DNA of 64,000 bases from positions 2,790,001-2,854,000 of the forward strand of contig NZ_CP109430.1 in assembly GCF_036250735.1 (NCBI RefSeq), written 5' to 3'. Below the pieces are notes generated by a model. That model did no database searches, was not told the origin of the DNA, and worked only from the letters and a program-made list of their open reading frames with translations. Positions within the stretch are counted from its first letter, which is position 1; each line of letters starts with the position of its first letter. Below, piece after piece: positions 43,648 through 51,933 of this stretch. The position numbers and the translations under genes were made by a program. The DNA comes from Streptosporangium sp. NBC_01495. Its GTDB lineage: Bacteria; Actinomycetota; Actinomycetes; Streptosporangiales; Streptosporangiaceae.

Positions 43648-44428
43648 ACCCGGCCACCGTGGTGTCGCCCGTGGCGAAACGCCACAGGACGGCGCCTCCC
43701 AGCAGCAGGCCGATCACACCGACGAGGAATCCGAGGTAACTCGCCGCGCGGAGCGGAGCGGTGCTGTAACCGAGGAGCATGTTCATCGCGTGCCCGACCA
43801 GCAGGCGCGGCGTGTAGTTCGATCGCCCGTGGTCGCGCTCGTTCATGTGCACGCCGACGGAGCCCACCTGTGTGGTGGCCCATGACAGGGCCACGTCGAT
43901 CGACGCGTGCGGTCCGGACAGGTTCTCGAACCCGTCGCGCATGTGCGTGCGAAAGGCCCGGAAGGCGCTGATCGTACGCGCGGTGCGGATGCCCAGCGCG
44001 CCGGACATGGCGGCCTTGACCGACCGGGACGCGAGACTCCGCAGGAACCCGTGCTCCTCGTCGTGCGGGACGCCGTACACCAGGTCGAGGCGGTCGCCTT
44101 CGAGGGCGGCCAGGAGGAGAGGGATCTGCTCGGGAGGATGTTGCAGGTCGTCGTCCATGGTGACGACGACCTCGAACGCCGCCTCCCTGATGCCGGCGAC
44201 CAGCGCGTTGTGCTGCCCGTAGTTCCGGGACAGGCGGATCGCCCGGACGGCGTCGACCCGGCGGGCCAGCTCGGCGGCGGTCTCCCACGTGTCGTCCGGG
44301 CTTCCGTCGACGACGAGGATCACCTCGTGCCGGACGGCCAGACCGTGAAGGACCGGCATGAGTCTGTCCACCAGCGCCGGAAGGGTCCGCGCTGAGCGGT
44401 AACACGGAATAATCACCGACACCGACAT
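43424..44428 (-). CDS. Family 2 glycosyltransferase (DPM/GtrB-like)
   Basis: A 334-residue enzyme. The N-terminal GT-A domain shows VSVIIPCYRSARTLPALVDR, VILVVDGSPDDTW and VVTMDDDLQHPPEQIP; two C-terminal transmembrane helices (LGFLVGVIGLLLGGAVLWRF and a second near GFTTIASMVALFS) anchor it. GtrB-type enzymes make undecaprenyl-phosphate sugars, and a GtrA flippase-like gene lies divergently at 44509, which supports this. The ATG at 44428 has GGGGGA just upstream. The last 25 codons overlap the GNAT gene. Confidence 0.9.
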   Translation of the reverse strand: MSVSVIIPCYRSARTLPALVDRLMPVLHGLAVRHEVILVVDGSPDDTWETAAELARRVDAVRAIRLSRNYGQHNALVAGIREAAFEVVVTMDDDLQHPPEQIPLLLAALEGDRLDLVYGVPHDEEHGFLRSLASRSVKAAMSGALGIRTARTISAFRAFRTHMRDGFENLSGPHASIDVALSWATTQVGSVGVHMNERDHGRSNYTPRLLVGHAMNMLLGYSTAPLRAASYLGFLVGVIGLLLGGAVLWRFATGDTTVAGFTTIASMVALFSSAQLVSIGVLGEYIGRIHGNGMGRPTYVVRERVGSSAADPPRRPGGPGVPARAGAGSGPDER

Positions 44429-44508
44429 TGATCCCCCGGTTATTTCTCGTCGCCTACTACAATCCTGTTTCATCCCAATGTCAGATCATGACCCGGAGTG
44501 ACCGTCAC

Positions 44509-44973
44509 ATGGTTGAAGTCGAAGGTAAAACCGCCCGTGACAATAATTCGCATTTCGGGCGGTCGGCTGTGATCTCGGCCTTTGGTGGCCACCGCATCAC
44601 ATATCTGCTCGCCGGCGCCATGACGGCCCTGGTCTATTACGCTCTCCTCGGCCTAGGATTGCTGGTCGTTGAAGATGGCGTCCCTTATCTTTTCCTGGTC
44701 GTGGTCAGCCACCTGGTGACCGTGGTGATCGTCTACCCCTGGTACAGGCTGGTGGTCTTCCGTGGTTCCGGGCATTCCTGGTTCGCAGGCTACCTGCGGT
44801 TCTACGCGGTCGGGCTGAGCTTTCTCGCGGCGTCCGTCATCGGGGTCCCGCTTCTGGTGGAACTCGCCGGGATCCCGATCATGGTGGCCCAGGGAATGGT
44901 GATACTGACGAGCCCGCCGCTGAGTTATGCGATAAACCGGGCGTGGGTGTTCCGTGACCGAGGAAAAGTGTGA
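44509..44973 (+). CDS. GtrA-family membrane protein
   Basis: A 154-residue protein with four transmembrane helices (ITYLLAGAMTALVYYALLGL; FLVVVSHLVTVVIVYPWYRL; FYAVGLSFLAASVIGVPLLV; MVILTSPPLSYAINRAWVF). The closing PPLSYAINRAWVFRD is a GtrA hallmark. GtrA proteins are thought to flip undecaprenyl-phosphate sugars made by GtrB-like enzymes such as the divergent neighbour at 43424. The ATG at 44509 follows GGAGTG at about 8 nt; an ATG at 44488 is possible. Confidence 0.87.
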   Translation: MVEVEGKTARDNNSHFGRSAVISAFGGHRITYLLAGAMTALVYYALLGLGLLVVEDGVPYLFLVVVSHLVTVVIVYPWYRLVVFRGSGHSWFAGYLRFYAVGLSFLAASVIGVPLLVELAGIPIMVAQGMVILTSPPLSYAINRAWVFRDRGKV

Positions 44974-45106
44974 AATCGGCAACACGCCGTACGCTATTCG
45001 GTAAAGGCGCGAGCCGGTGAAGAGGCATCGATTTCGGTTCCCGGTAAAATCGGGAGGACATGCGGTCGCACGGCCATGTGTTCTTCGCGGAAGGACTCGA
45101 AGAGCG

Positions 45107-46174
45107 TTGAAGGCACTCGTTCTGGCGGGCGGTAAGGGAACGAGGCTGCGCCCGCTGACCCATACCTCGGCGAAACAACTGGTCCCGGTCGCCAACAAGC
45201 CGGTGCTCTTTTACGGGCTTGAGGCGATCCGGCAGGCCGGCATCACCAGCGTGGGCATCGTCGTCGGCGACACGGGCCACGAGATCCGGGACGCGGTGGG
45301 CGACGGCTCGCGGTTCGGGCTGGACGTCACGTACATCCCCCAGGAGGCTCCCCTCGGGCTGGCGCACTGCGTCCTGATCGCGAGGGAGTTCCTCGCCGAC
45401 GAACCGTTCGTGATGTATCTGGGGGACAACTTCCTGGTGGACGGCATCACCGATCTGGTGGACGCCTTCCGCCTGGCCGACCACGACGCGCAGATCCTGC
45501 TCACCAGGGTCGCCGAACCGCAGTTCTACGGGGTGGCCGAGATCGGGCCGGGAGGAGAGATCCTCGGGCTGGAGGAGAAGCCGGAGCACCCGCGCAGCGA
45601 CCTCGCGATCGTCGGGGTCTACATCTTCTCCCCGGCCGTCCACGAGGCGGTCCGGGCGATCACCCCGTCGGCACGCGGCGAGCTGGAGATCACGGACGCC
45701 GTCGCGTGGCTCCTCGGCAACGGCTTCCGCGTCCACTCGCACCTTGTCAGCGGCTACTGGAAGGACACCGGGCGCCTCCAGGACATGCTGGAGTGCAACC
45801 GCATCGTCCTCGAACGCGTCGAGCCCGACATCAGGGGCACCGTGGACGACCTGAGTGAGATCACCGGGCGGGTCGTCGTCGCGCCGGGCGCGGTGGTGGA
45901 GAACTCGATCCTCCGCGGTCCGATCGTGATCGGCGCGGACACCAAGATCCTCTCCTCCTATGTCGGCCCCTTCACCTCGATCGGCTCCGGCTGCCTGGTC
46001 GGCAGCGCCGAGATCGAATACTCCATCGTGCTCGACGGCTCCTCCGTGCAGGGCGTCTCGCGCATCGCGCACTCCCTGATCGGGCGCAGCGTCGAGGTCA
46101 GCCGCGCGGCCGGCGTGTCCAACACCCACGAGCTCATGGTGGGCGACCACAGCAGGATCCAGGTGCGCGCGTGA
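45107..46174 (+). CDS. rfbA: Glucose-1-phosphate thymidylyltransferase, long (StrD) form
   Basis: A 355-residue enzyme converting Glc-1-P and dTTP to dTDP-glucose. The signature is KALVLAGGKGTRLRPLTH at the N-terminus, with FVMYLGDNFLVDG, LEEKPEHPRSDLAIVGVYIF and GYWKDTGRLQDML. The C-terminal third has hexapeptide-type repeats (VVAPGAVVENSILRGPIVIG), as in the 355-residue StrD group. The TTG at 45107 gives the canonical N-terminus. Overlaps rfbB as GTGA. Confidence 0.9.
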   Translation: MKALVLAGGKGTRLRPLTHTSAKQLVPVANKPVLFYGLEAIRQAGITSVGIVVGDTGHEIRDAVGDGSRFGLDVTYIPQEAPLGLAHCVLIAREFLADEPFVMYLGDNFLVDGITDLVDAFRLADHDAQILLTRVAEPQFYGVAEIGPGGEILGLEEKPEHPRSDLAIVGVYIFSPAVHEAVRAITPSARGELEITDAVAWLLGNGFRVHSHLVSGYWKDTGRLQDMLECNRIVLERVEPDIRGTVDDLSEITGRVVVAPGAVVENSILRGPIVIGADTKILSSYVGPFTSIGSGCLVGSAEIEYSIVLDGSSVQGVSRIAHSLIGRSVEVSRAAGVSNTHELMVGDHSRIQVRA

Positions 46175-47148
46175 GAGTCCTCGTCACCGGCGGAGCCGGG
46201 TTCATCGGGTCCCACTACGCCAGGTCCCTGCTGCTCGGTTCCTGGCCCGGCTGCGAGGACACGCGGGTCACCGTCCTGGACAAGCTCACCTACGCGGGCA
46301 ACCTCGCCAACCTCGCCCCCCTCGACGGCCATCCCGGTTACGCGTTCGTGCGGGGCGACATCACCGACGCGAGGCTCCTCGCGGACGTCGTCCCCGGCCA
46401 CGACGTGGTCGTGAACTTCGCGGCGGAGAGCCACGTCGACCGGTCCATCGCGGGCGCGGGCGACTTCGTGACGACGAACGTGCTGGGGACCCAGAGACTT
46501 CTCCAGGCCGCGCTGGAGGGCGGAGTCCGCACGGTCCTCCAGATCTCCACCGACGAGGTGTACGGCTCGATCGAGGAGGGGTCCTGGAGCGAGAGCGAGC
46601 CGCTGCTGCCGAACTCGCCCTACTCGGCGGCCAAGGCGGGTGGCGACATGCTGTGCCGTGCCTACCACCGCACCCACGGGCTCGACGTCCGGGTGACCCG
46701 CTGTTCCAACAACTACGGCCCCTACCAGCATCCCGAGAAGATGATCCCGCGCTTCGTCACCAACCTCCTCGACGGTGAGAAGGTCCCGCTCTACGGTGAC
46801 GGGCTCAACGTGCGCGACTGGCTGCACGTCGACGACCACTGCAGGGGCATCCAGACGGTGCTGAGGAAGGGATCGCCCGGCGAGGTCTACAACATCGGCG
46901 GCGGCGTCGAGCTGACCAACCGGGAGCTGACCGGGCGGCTGCTGGCCGCGCTCGGCACGGGATGGGAGGCGGTCGAGCCCGTGGCCGACCGGCTCGGGCA
47001 CGACCGCCGCTACTCCGTCGACTGGACGAAGATCCGGGCCATCGGCTACGAGCCTCGCAAGGACTTCGGCGACGGCCTGGCCGAGGTGATCCGGTGGTAT
47101 CGGGACAACTCGCGGTGGTGGCGCCCGCTCAAGGAGCGGACGCCCTGA
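46171..47148 (+). CDS. rfbB: dTDP-glucose 4,6-dehydratase
   Basis: A 325-residue extended SDR making dTDP-4-keto-6-deoxyglucose. VTGGAGFIGSHYARSLL binds NAD; catalytic motifs are ISTDEVYGSIEEGS (Thr-Asp-Glu triad) and SPYSAAKAGGDML (Tyr, Lys), with RCSNNYGPYQHPEKMIPRF and GLNVRDWLHVDDHC. The product feeds RffA encoded at 41528. GTG start coupled to rfbA. Confidence 0.93.
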   Translation: MRVLVTGGAGFIGSHYARSLLLGSWPGCEDTRVTVLDKLTYAGNLANLAPLDGHPGYAFVRGDITDARLLADVVPGHDVVVNFAAESHVDRSIAGAGDFVTTNVLGTQRLLQAALEGGVRTVLQISTDEVYGSIEEGSWSESEPLLPNSPYSAAKAGGDMLCRAYHRTHGLDVRVTRCSNNYGPYQHPEKMIPRFVTNLLDGEKVPLYGDGLNVRDWLHVDDHCRGIQTVLRKGSPGEVYNIGGGVELTNRELTGRLLAALGTGWEAVEPVADRLGHDRRYSVDWTKIRAIGYEPRKDFGDGLAEVIRWYRDNSRWWRPLKERTP

Positions 47149-47154
47149 CACCGG

Positions 47155-47177
47155 ACCGGTGCCACGGGGGCACCGGT
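47155..47177. terminator. Hairpin between convergent rfbB and DUF4082 genes
   Basis: ACCGGTGCC and GGCACCGGT form a perfect 9-bp stem with a short GC loop, 7 bp past the rfbB stop. It can serve both convergent genes; no U-tract. Confidence 0.6.
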
Positions 47178-47192
47178 CACGCGAGCGTCGCG

Positions 47193-49298
47193 TCAGCTGT
47201 GGAAGATCGGGTCGACCCAGTAGTTCGTCGCCTGGTAGTTGGTCGTCGGGAAGATGTTGCTCGCGTTGTAGGTGTAGACACCGTTGCCGCCCGCGGCGCC
47301 GTCGGCCAGGGCGGTGAGAGCGCCGTTGACGTACTGGGAGGTGAAGTACGGGCGGTCCATCGAGTAGTTGCCGGATGTGGTGTGGTACGAGGCGACGTAG
47401 GTGGTTCCGCCGGTGACGTTGACGGGTTGCGAGAAGTTGACCTGCTGCCAGCCGGTGGCGGTCTCGTTGGTGAAGGGGGCGCTGGCCAGGAGGGTGCCGC
47501 CACTCGTCCACAGGCTGGCGGTGTGGACTCCGGTGTTCTGCGCACCCTTGTAGAACCGGATCCCGCTCACCTTCCCGTTCGTCGCCGCCGTGAACTTGAC
47601 GCCGAGGGCGACCCCCTGCGCGTCGGGCTGCGACGGGACGGCGGGCACGGCCACCCTGTTCCACAGGCTGTCCGTCGGGATGAACACGACGTCCACCCAG
47701 TAGTTCGTCGACTGGTAGTTGCTCGTGGGGAAGGCGTTCGCCGCCCCGTAGGTGTAGACGCCGTTGCCGCCTCCGGCGCCGTTGGCGAGGGCGGTGAGCG
47801 GGCCGTTGACGTACGCGGAGACGAAGTAGGGACGGGTTGTCGCGTAGCGGCCGGCCGGAGCGTAGTAGGAGGCGACGTAGGTGGTGTTGGCGGTGATCGC
47901 CACCGGTGTCGAGAAGCTGACCTCCTGCCAGCCGGTGGCGGTCTCGTTGGTGAAGGTGGCGCTGGCCAGGAGGGTGCCGCCACTCGTCCACAGGCTGCCG
48001 ATGTGGGTGCCGGTGTTCTGCGTGCCCTTGTAGAACCGGATGCCGGTCGCGGTCCCGCTCGTCGCCGCCGTGAACTTGACGCCGAGGGTGACCCCCTGCG
48101 TGTCGGGTTGCGCGGGGACCGCGGGCACCCCGGCGCTGTTCCACAGGCTGTCAGACATGCTCTGGACGACGGGCGGTGACGTGCTCGGGGCGAAGTGGAT
48201 CAGAGCTTCGTGGTCGAAGGTGTCCCCCCCGAGATAGACGGCGACGATGTTGTGATCTCCCCCGGAGAGATCGGAGACCGTGATCCTGGCGGGGACGCCA
48301 TCGGTCTGGAAAGCCGAACCGAGGACCGTCGAGCCGTCCTTGAAGACCACCTCGCCGGCGGGCACGACCGTACCGCTGACCTGCTGCACCGCCGCCGTCA
48401 GGGTGACCGGGTCCCCTCTCCACGCGGGGTCGGCCGAGGAGGTCAGGGTCGTGGTGGTCGGCGGGTCGTTCGGCACGGTGACGCGGGTGAACGGCAGGCT
48501 GCCGGTGCCCTGGATGGCGGCCGTGCCGTTCAACGCGAAGACGCGGCCGTTGACGTTGGCTCCGCTGCCGATCGTGACCGTGCCCTGCGCCAGGATGTTG
48601 CCGCGGAAGGTGCAGTACGTGCCCAGCGTCGCCGAGCCGCTGATCTGCCAGAAGAGGTTGTCGGCCTGGGCGCCGCGCTGGAGGCTGATGTTGCCGACGT
48701 TCGCTATGTCGAGGGTGGAGGCCTGGAAGATGAAGACGGCGTCCGGGTCGCCCTGCGCGTCGAGGGCGAGGGTCCCGTTGATCGAGAAACCGCCGCTGAC
48801 GGAGTTGTAGACGCCCGGTCCCCGGCTCGTCCCGCCCAGTTGGGTGGCCAGTGTGGCATCGGGCGTGCGCCCGGCGGCGTCGGCGTAGGCGCCGGCCGCG
48901 TCGGCCTTGGCCTGCGCCGCGGTGGCGTCTCCTATGTGCTTGGTCCCCGAGACCGTGCCGGGCGGGAAGCCGGTCACCGTGGTTCCCGGGCTCACCCCCA
49001 GGTCGCCGGTGACCGTCGTGGAGTTCACGTTGGTGACCGCGGCCGCGAGCACCCCGAACGGCGCGGCGTCGCCGATGTCCACCGGATCGGTCGCGCTCGC
49101 GCCGCCCGGGGTGCCGGTGACCGCGCCCATCGCGAGGGCGGCCACCACGGCCGCCTTCAGCAGGACGCGGCCGGCGGCACCTCGCGGGCGGGGCGGGCGG
49201 AGCCGGAGGAGCGGCCGGCTCCTGGCCCCCCTGGTGTCGATCATGATCGCGGTCGTGCCGGCCGTCTGGTCGAGCGCGTCGCGAACGGGTTTGGACAT
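47193..49298 (-). CDS. Secreted DUF3494 (ice-binding-like) protein with Ig-like domain and two DUF4082 repeats
   Basis: A 701-residue secreted protein. After an N-terminal hydrophobic segment (about 42-58) comes a DUF3494 domain (about 66-270; TVTGDLGVSPGTTVTGFPPG, VFIFQASTLDIANVGNISLQ, ANVNGRVFALNGTAAI), the fold of ice-binding proteins also found in adhesins. An Ig-like domain (about 275-370) and two DUF4082 modules (about 383-539 and 546-701) follow, very similar to those at 36-37.4 kb. GAGGAG lies 9 nt before the ATG at 49298. A surface-matrix or adhesive role is more likely than ice binding; unproven. Confidence 0.85.
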   Translation of the reverse strand: MSKPVRDALDQTAGTTAIMIDTRGARSRPLLRLRPPRPRGAAGRVLLKAAVVAALAMGAVTGTPGGASATDPVDIGDAAPFGVLAAAVTNVNSTTVTGDLGVSPGTTVTGFPPGTVSGTKHIGDATAAQAKADAAGAYADAAGRTPDATLATQLGGTSRGPGVYNSVSGGFSINGTLALDAQGDPDAVFIFQASTLDIANVGNISLQRGAQADNLFWQISGSATLGTYCTFRGNILAQGTVTIGSGANVNGRVFALNGTAAIQGTGSLPFTRVTVPNDPPTTTTLTSSADPAWRGDPVTLTAAVQQVSGTVVPAGEVVFKDGSTVLGSAFQTDGVPARITVSDLSGGDHNIVAVYLGGDTFDHEALIHFAPSTSPPVVQSMSDSLWNSAGVPAVPAQPDTQGVTLGVKFTAATSGTATGIRFYKGTQNTGTHIGSLWTSGGTLLASATFTNETATGWQEVSFSTPVAITANTTYVASYYAPAGRYATTRPYFVSAYVNGPLTALANGAGGGNGVYTYGAANAFPTSNYQSTNYWVDVVFIPTDSLWNRVAVPAVPSQPDAQGVALGVKFTAATNGKVSGIRFYKGAQNTGVHTASLWTSGGTLLASAPFTNETATGWQQVNFSQPVNVTGGTTYVASYHTTSGNYSMDRPYFTSQYVNGALTALADGAAGGNGVYTYNASNIFPTTNYQATNYWVDPIFHS

Positions 49299-49942
49299 GC
49301 GACACAACTCCTCACTGGTCTTGTGATGCGTCAGGCGTCCGGTGCGGTCCGTCGCCTGCGATCTGTCATGAATAAAACTTGAGTTATTTGTCGAGTTTCT
49401 AGGTGATTTGTCGTATTGCCCACAAGGGGCGACTAAAGATGGATATTTAGAAAAATCATCAGAATGTTGTCACGTCGCTGAAATGCGTCACGTAACACGC
49501 TGAAGACTCTGCCGTGGAGGTTGGCGTACGCGGGCTCGCGTGCAGCCGGGAAGAGCGCATGTTGATATGCGGATGATGGAAAATTTACTTAATAATACTT
49601 CCGAATATTACTTACTTTTCGGCGTTAAAGTAGTATCGATCCTGGTCAAAAGGGTCTCCGAGTGTGAGCGGAAGTGGTCCGGTTTCGTCCGCATGCCCGC
49701 TCATCCACCTGTCGGCAGCCCGCAATGTGGGCATAAAAGGTATAAATGCATATTTAAAATGATTGTATGGTGTTTTAAGGTTTTGGTGCTGTTATCGAGT
49801 GTCGGTCCGGTCTCGTGCACCGTGCTTGAGCAGCCCCGGACTCCGGGCGACACGCCCGAACGGCGGCGGGATCGGTGTGCGGGAAAGCGGAGCTCCTACA
49901 GTCGAGGTTGTGTCTTCATCCCGAATCGACGGGGGTTCTGCC
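49299..49942. other. Long AT-rich intergenic region
   Basis: 644 bp between divergent genes. About 49370-49790 is strongly AT-rich compared with the genome (runs such as ATAATACTTCC and TATAAATGCATATTT). It must contain both promoters and may be a target for a silencing protein of the Lsr2 type. The ORFs here lack coding character. Confidence 0.5.
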
Positions 49943-51211
49943 GTGGGAGAGAAACTGGTTGTGATCGGCCAGGGGTACGTCGGCCTACCACTTGCGATGG
50001 GGGCCGTCACGGCGGGCTTCGACGTCGTGGGAATCGATCTGGACGAGTGGCGGGTCAAGCGCCTCAACGCCGCCGAGTCCTATGTCGAGGATGTCGGTGA
50101 CGAGATGCTGTCCCTGGCCCACCGGTCCGGCCGATACCTGGCCAGCGCCGACTACGCCGCCGCCGAGGGGTTCGACGTCTGCGTGATAACCGTGCCGACG
50201 CCGTTACGTGAGGGCGTTCCCGACCTGCGCCACATCGGCGCGGCGGGGGAGTCGCTCGCCCCGCTGCTGCGGCAGGGCGCCACGGTGATTCTGGAGTCCA
50301 CCACCTATCCGGGGACCACCGAGGAGTACCTGCTGCCGTTGCTGGAGGAGGGCTCAGGGCTGCGGGCACCGCAGGACTTCCATCTGGGCTACAGTCCCGA
50401 GCGAATTGACCCGGGCAACGCGCGCTGGCGCCTGGAGAACACGCCGAAGGTCGTCTCCGGGATCGACGGGGCGTCCCTGGAGAGGGTCAAAGCGTTCTAC
50501 GCGAGGATAGTGGACGAGGTGGTCCCGGTCTCCTCGCCGCAGGTGGCCGAGCTGTGCAAGCTCCTGGAGAACACCTTCAGGCACGTCAACATCGCCCTGG
50601 TGAACGAGCTGTCGATCTTCGCGCAACAGCTTGGCATCGACGTCTGGGAGGCCATCGACTCCGCCTCCACCAAGCCGTTCGGCTACATGCGCTTCACCCC
50701 CGGTCCCGGCGTCGGCGGGCACTGCCTGCCGATCGACCCGTCGTACCTGTCGTGGAAGGTCAAGCGCAGCCTGGGGCACAACTTCCAGTTCGTGGAGCTG
50801 GCCAACGACATCAACGACCACATGCCGGAGCACGTCGTGCACCGGGTCGGTCTCGCGCTGAACCGGTTGCGCAAGCCGGTCAACGGCAGCCGGGTGCTCG
50901 CGCTCGGCCTCGCGTACAAGAAGAACGCCGGAGACTGCCGCGAGTCACCCGCGATCGACGTGGTCAGGGGCCTGCACAAGCTGGGCGCGAACGTACGGGC
51001 CGTCGACCCGCACGTGGACTGCTTCCTGCTGCCGCAGGGCGTCGAGGGTGTCGAGATCGTCGCGTTCTCGGAGCGGGAACTGGCGGTGGCGGACGCGGTG
51101 GTGGTCCTCACCGACCACGACTGTTTCGACTACGAGCTCGTCCAGAGGACGAGCGCCCTCGTCTTCGACACCCGGAACCGCTGCCGGGGGGCCAACGTCG
51201 AGAGGTTGTGA
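49943..51211 (+). CDS. Nucleotide-sugar 6-dehydrogenase (WbpA/WecC type)
   Basis: A 422-residue NAD-dependent UDP-sugar dehydrogenase that oxidises C6 to a uronic acid. VIGQGYVGLPLAMGAVTAGF binds NAD; the catalytic Cys is in GPGVGGHCLPIDPSYLSWK; YSPERIDPGN and KLLENTFRHVNIALVNELSI are typical. The pattern is closer to UDP-GlcNAc (WbpA) and UDP-ManNAc (WecC) dehydrogenases than to UDP-glucose dehydrogenase; substrate assignment is inference. The GTG at 49943 follows GGGGG. Confidence 0.88.
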   Translation: MGEKLVVIGQGYVGLPLAMGAVTAGFDVVGIDLDEWRVKRLNAAESYVEDVGDEMLSLAHRSGRYLASADYAAAEGFDVCVITVPTPLREGVPDLRHIGAAGESLAPLLRQGATVILESTTYPGTTEEYLLPLLEEGSGLRAPQDFHLGYSPERIDPGNARWRLENTPKVVSGIDGASLERVKAFYARIVDEVVPVSSPQVAELCKLLENTFRHVNIALVNELSIFAQQLGIDVWEAIDSASTKPFGYMRFTPGPGVGGHCLPIDPSYLSWKVKRSLGHNFQFVELANDINDHMPEHVVHRVGLALNRLRKPVNGSRVLALGLAYKKNAGDCRESPAIDVVRGLHKLGANVRAVDPHVDCFLLPQGVEGVEIVAFSERELAVADAVVVLTDHDCFDYELVQRTSALVFDTRNRCRGANVERL

Positions 51212-51387
51212 CCTCACGCCGCGAGCGACCGGCCGGTTCCGTCGTAACGCTCCGCGCCGTGCGGCGGTGATCGGCGGTGAGGGGACAGCGGATTCCACCG
51301 GGACGCTCGCGCCGCGCGGCTGTGATCCGGCGCCCCTGGGGCGGCCGGGGCCTCAGGAGGCGGGGAGTCAGCCGTCCCCGCCCGAGG

Positions 51388-51714
51388 TCAGGACCTCATG
51401 ACGCGGGCGATCAGCTCCTCGACCTGGCCGTTGAGCCTGGCGCCCCGGGGCCATCCGGCGTAGTGGGTGAGGAAGACGACGATCTCACGGAGCTCGTCGG
51501 GGGTGAGGTCGCCGGTCCGCAGTGCCGCGTCCAGCTGGACGCCGACGTCCTCGTCCATGCCCTGGCCGACGAGCAGGCCGACCAGCAGCATGCGCCGGTC
51601 GCGGTTCGAGATCCCCTCCCTGGACCACACCTCGGCGAACAGGTGCTCGACGGTCATCCCGAAGAGGTCGCCGGGCTCGTTCTCGCCGTGGTCCCAGCCG
51701 TGGACCTGTTTCAT
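51388..51714 (-). CDS. Carboxymuconolactone decarboxylase-like protein
   Basis: A 108-residue CMD/AhpD-like all-helical protein (SNRDRRMLLVGLLVGQGMDE; VQLDAALRTGDLTPDELREI; ELIARVMRS). It lacks the Cys-x-x-Cys of AhpD peroxidases, so it is closer to the true CMD subgroup, usually an oligomeric cytosolic enzyme. GGAGGTG precedes the ATG. It lies alone, divergent from the SARP gene. Confidence 0.87.
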   Translation of the reverse strand: MKQVHGWDHGENEPGDLFGMTVEHLFAEVWSREGISNRDRRMLLVGLLVGQGMDEDVGVQLDAALRTGDLTPDELREIVVFLTHYAGWPRGARLNGQVEELIARVMRS

Positions 51715-51933
51715 CGAACACCTCCGTGTGGAGACCCCCGGCGGCCGTGCCCGGCGGGGCGGCCGGTGGAGTCCCCGTCCCGCCCACCCCGCCTTCCGGC
51801 GCCAGGGAAAGATCTTTTTTCCCTCAAGTCCTTATATGTCGTACCAGAGATCATCTGGCATTACACACGCGGACCCCGATCGGCGGTGATCGGCCGACGG
51901 CGGCGGCGGGCGGGAAGCCACGATAATCGGGAC

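Noticed and set aside
45958..48144. 728-codon minus-strand frame and similar long antisense frames at 35340-37655, 39460-41574 and 51832-54273
   Set aside because: They are compositional shadows of well-supported genes on the other strand, with Gly/Arg/Asp/His-rich nonsense translations.
47193..49298. An ice-binding/antifreeze protein
   Set aside because: DUF3494 domains also occur in bacterial adhesins, and the context is a surface glycan locus. Antifreeze function cannot be claimed from the fold alone.
49540..50100. 185-codon ORF in the AT-rich gap
   Set aside because: It overlaps the dehydrogenase gene in another frame and its translation has no protein-like pattern; it is a chance frame.
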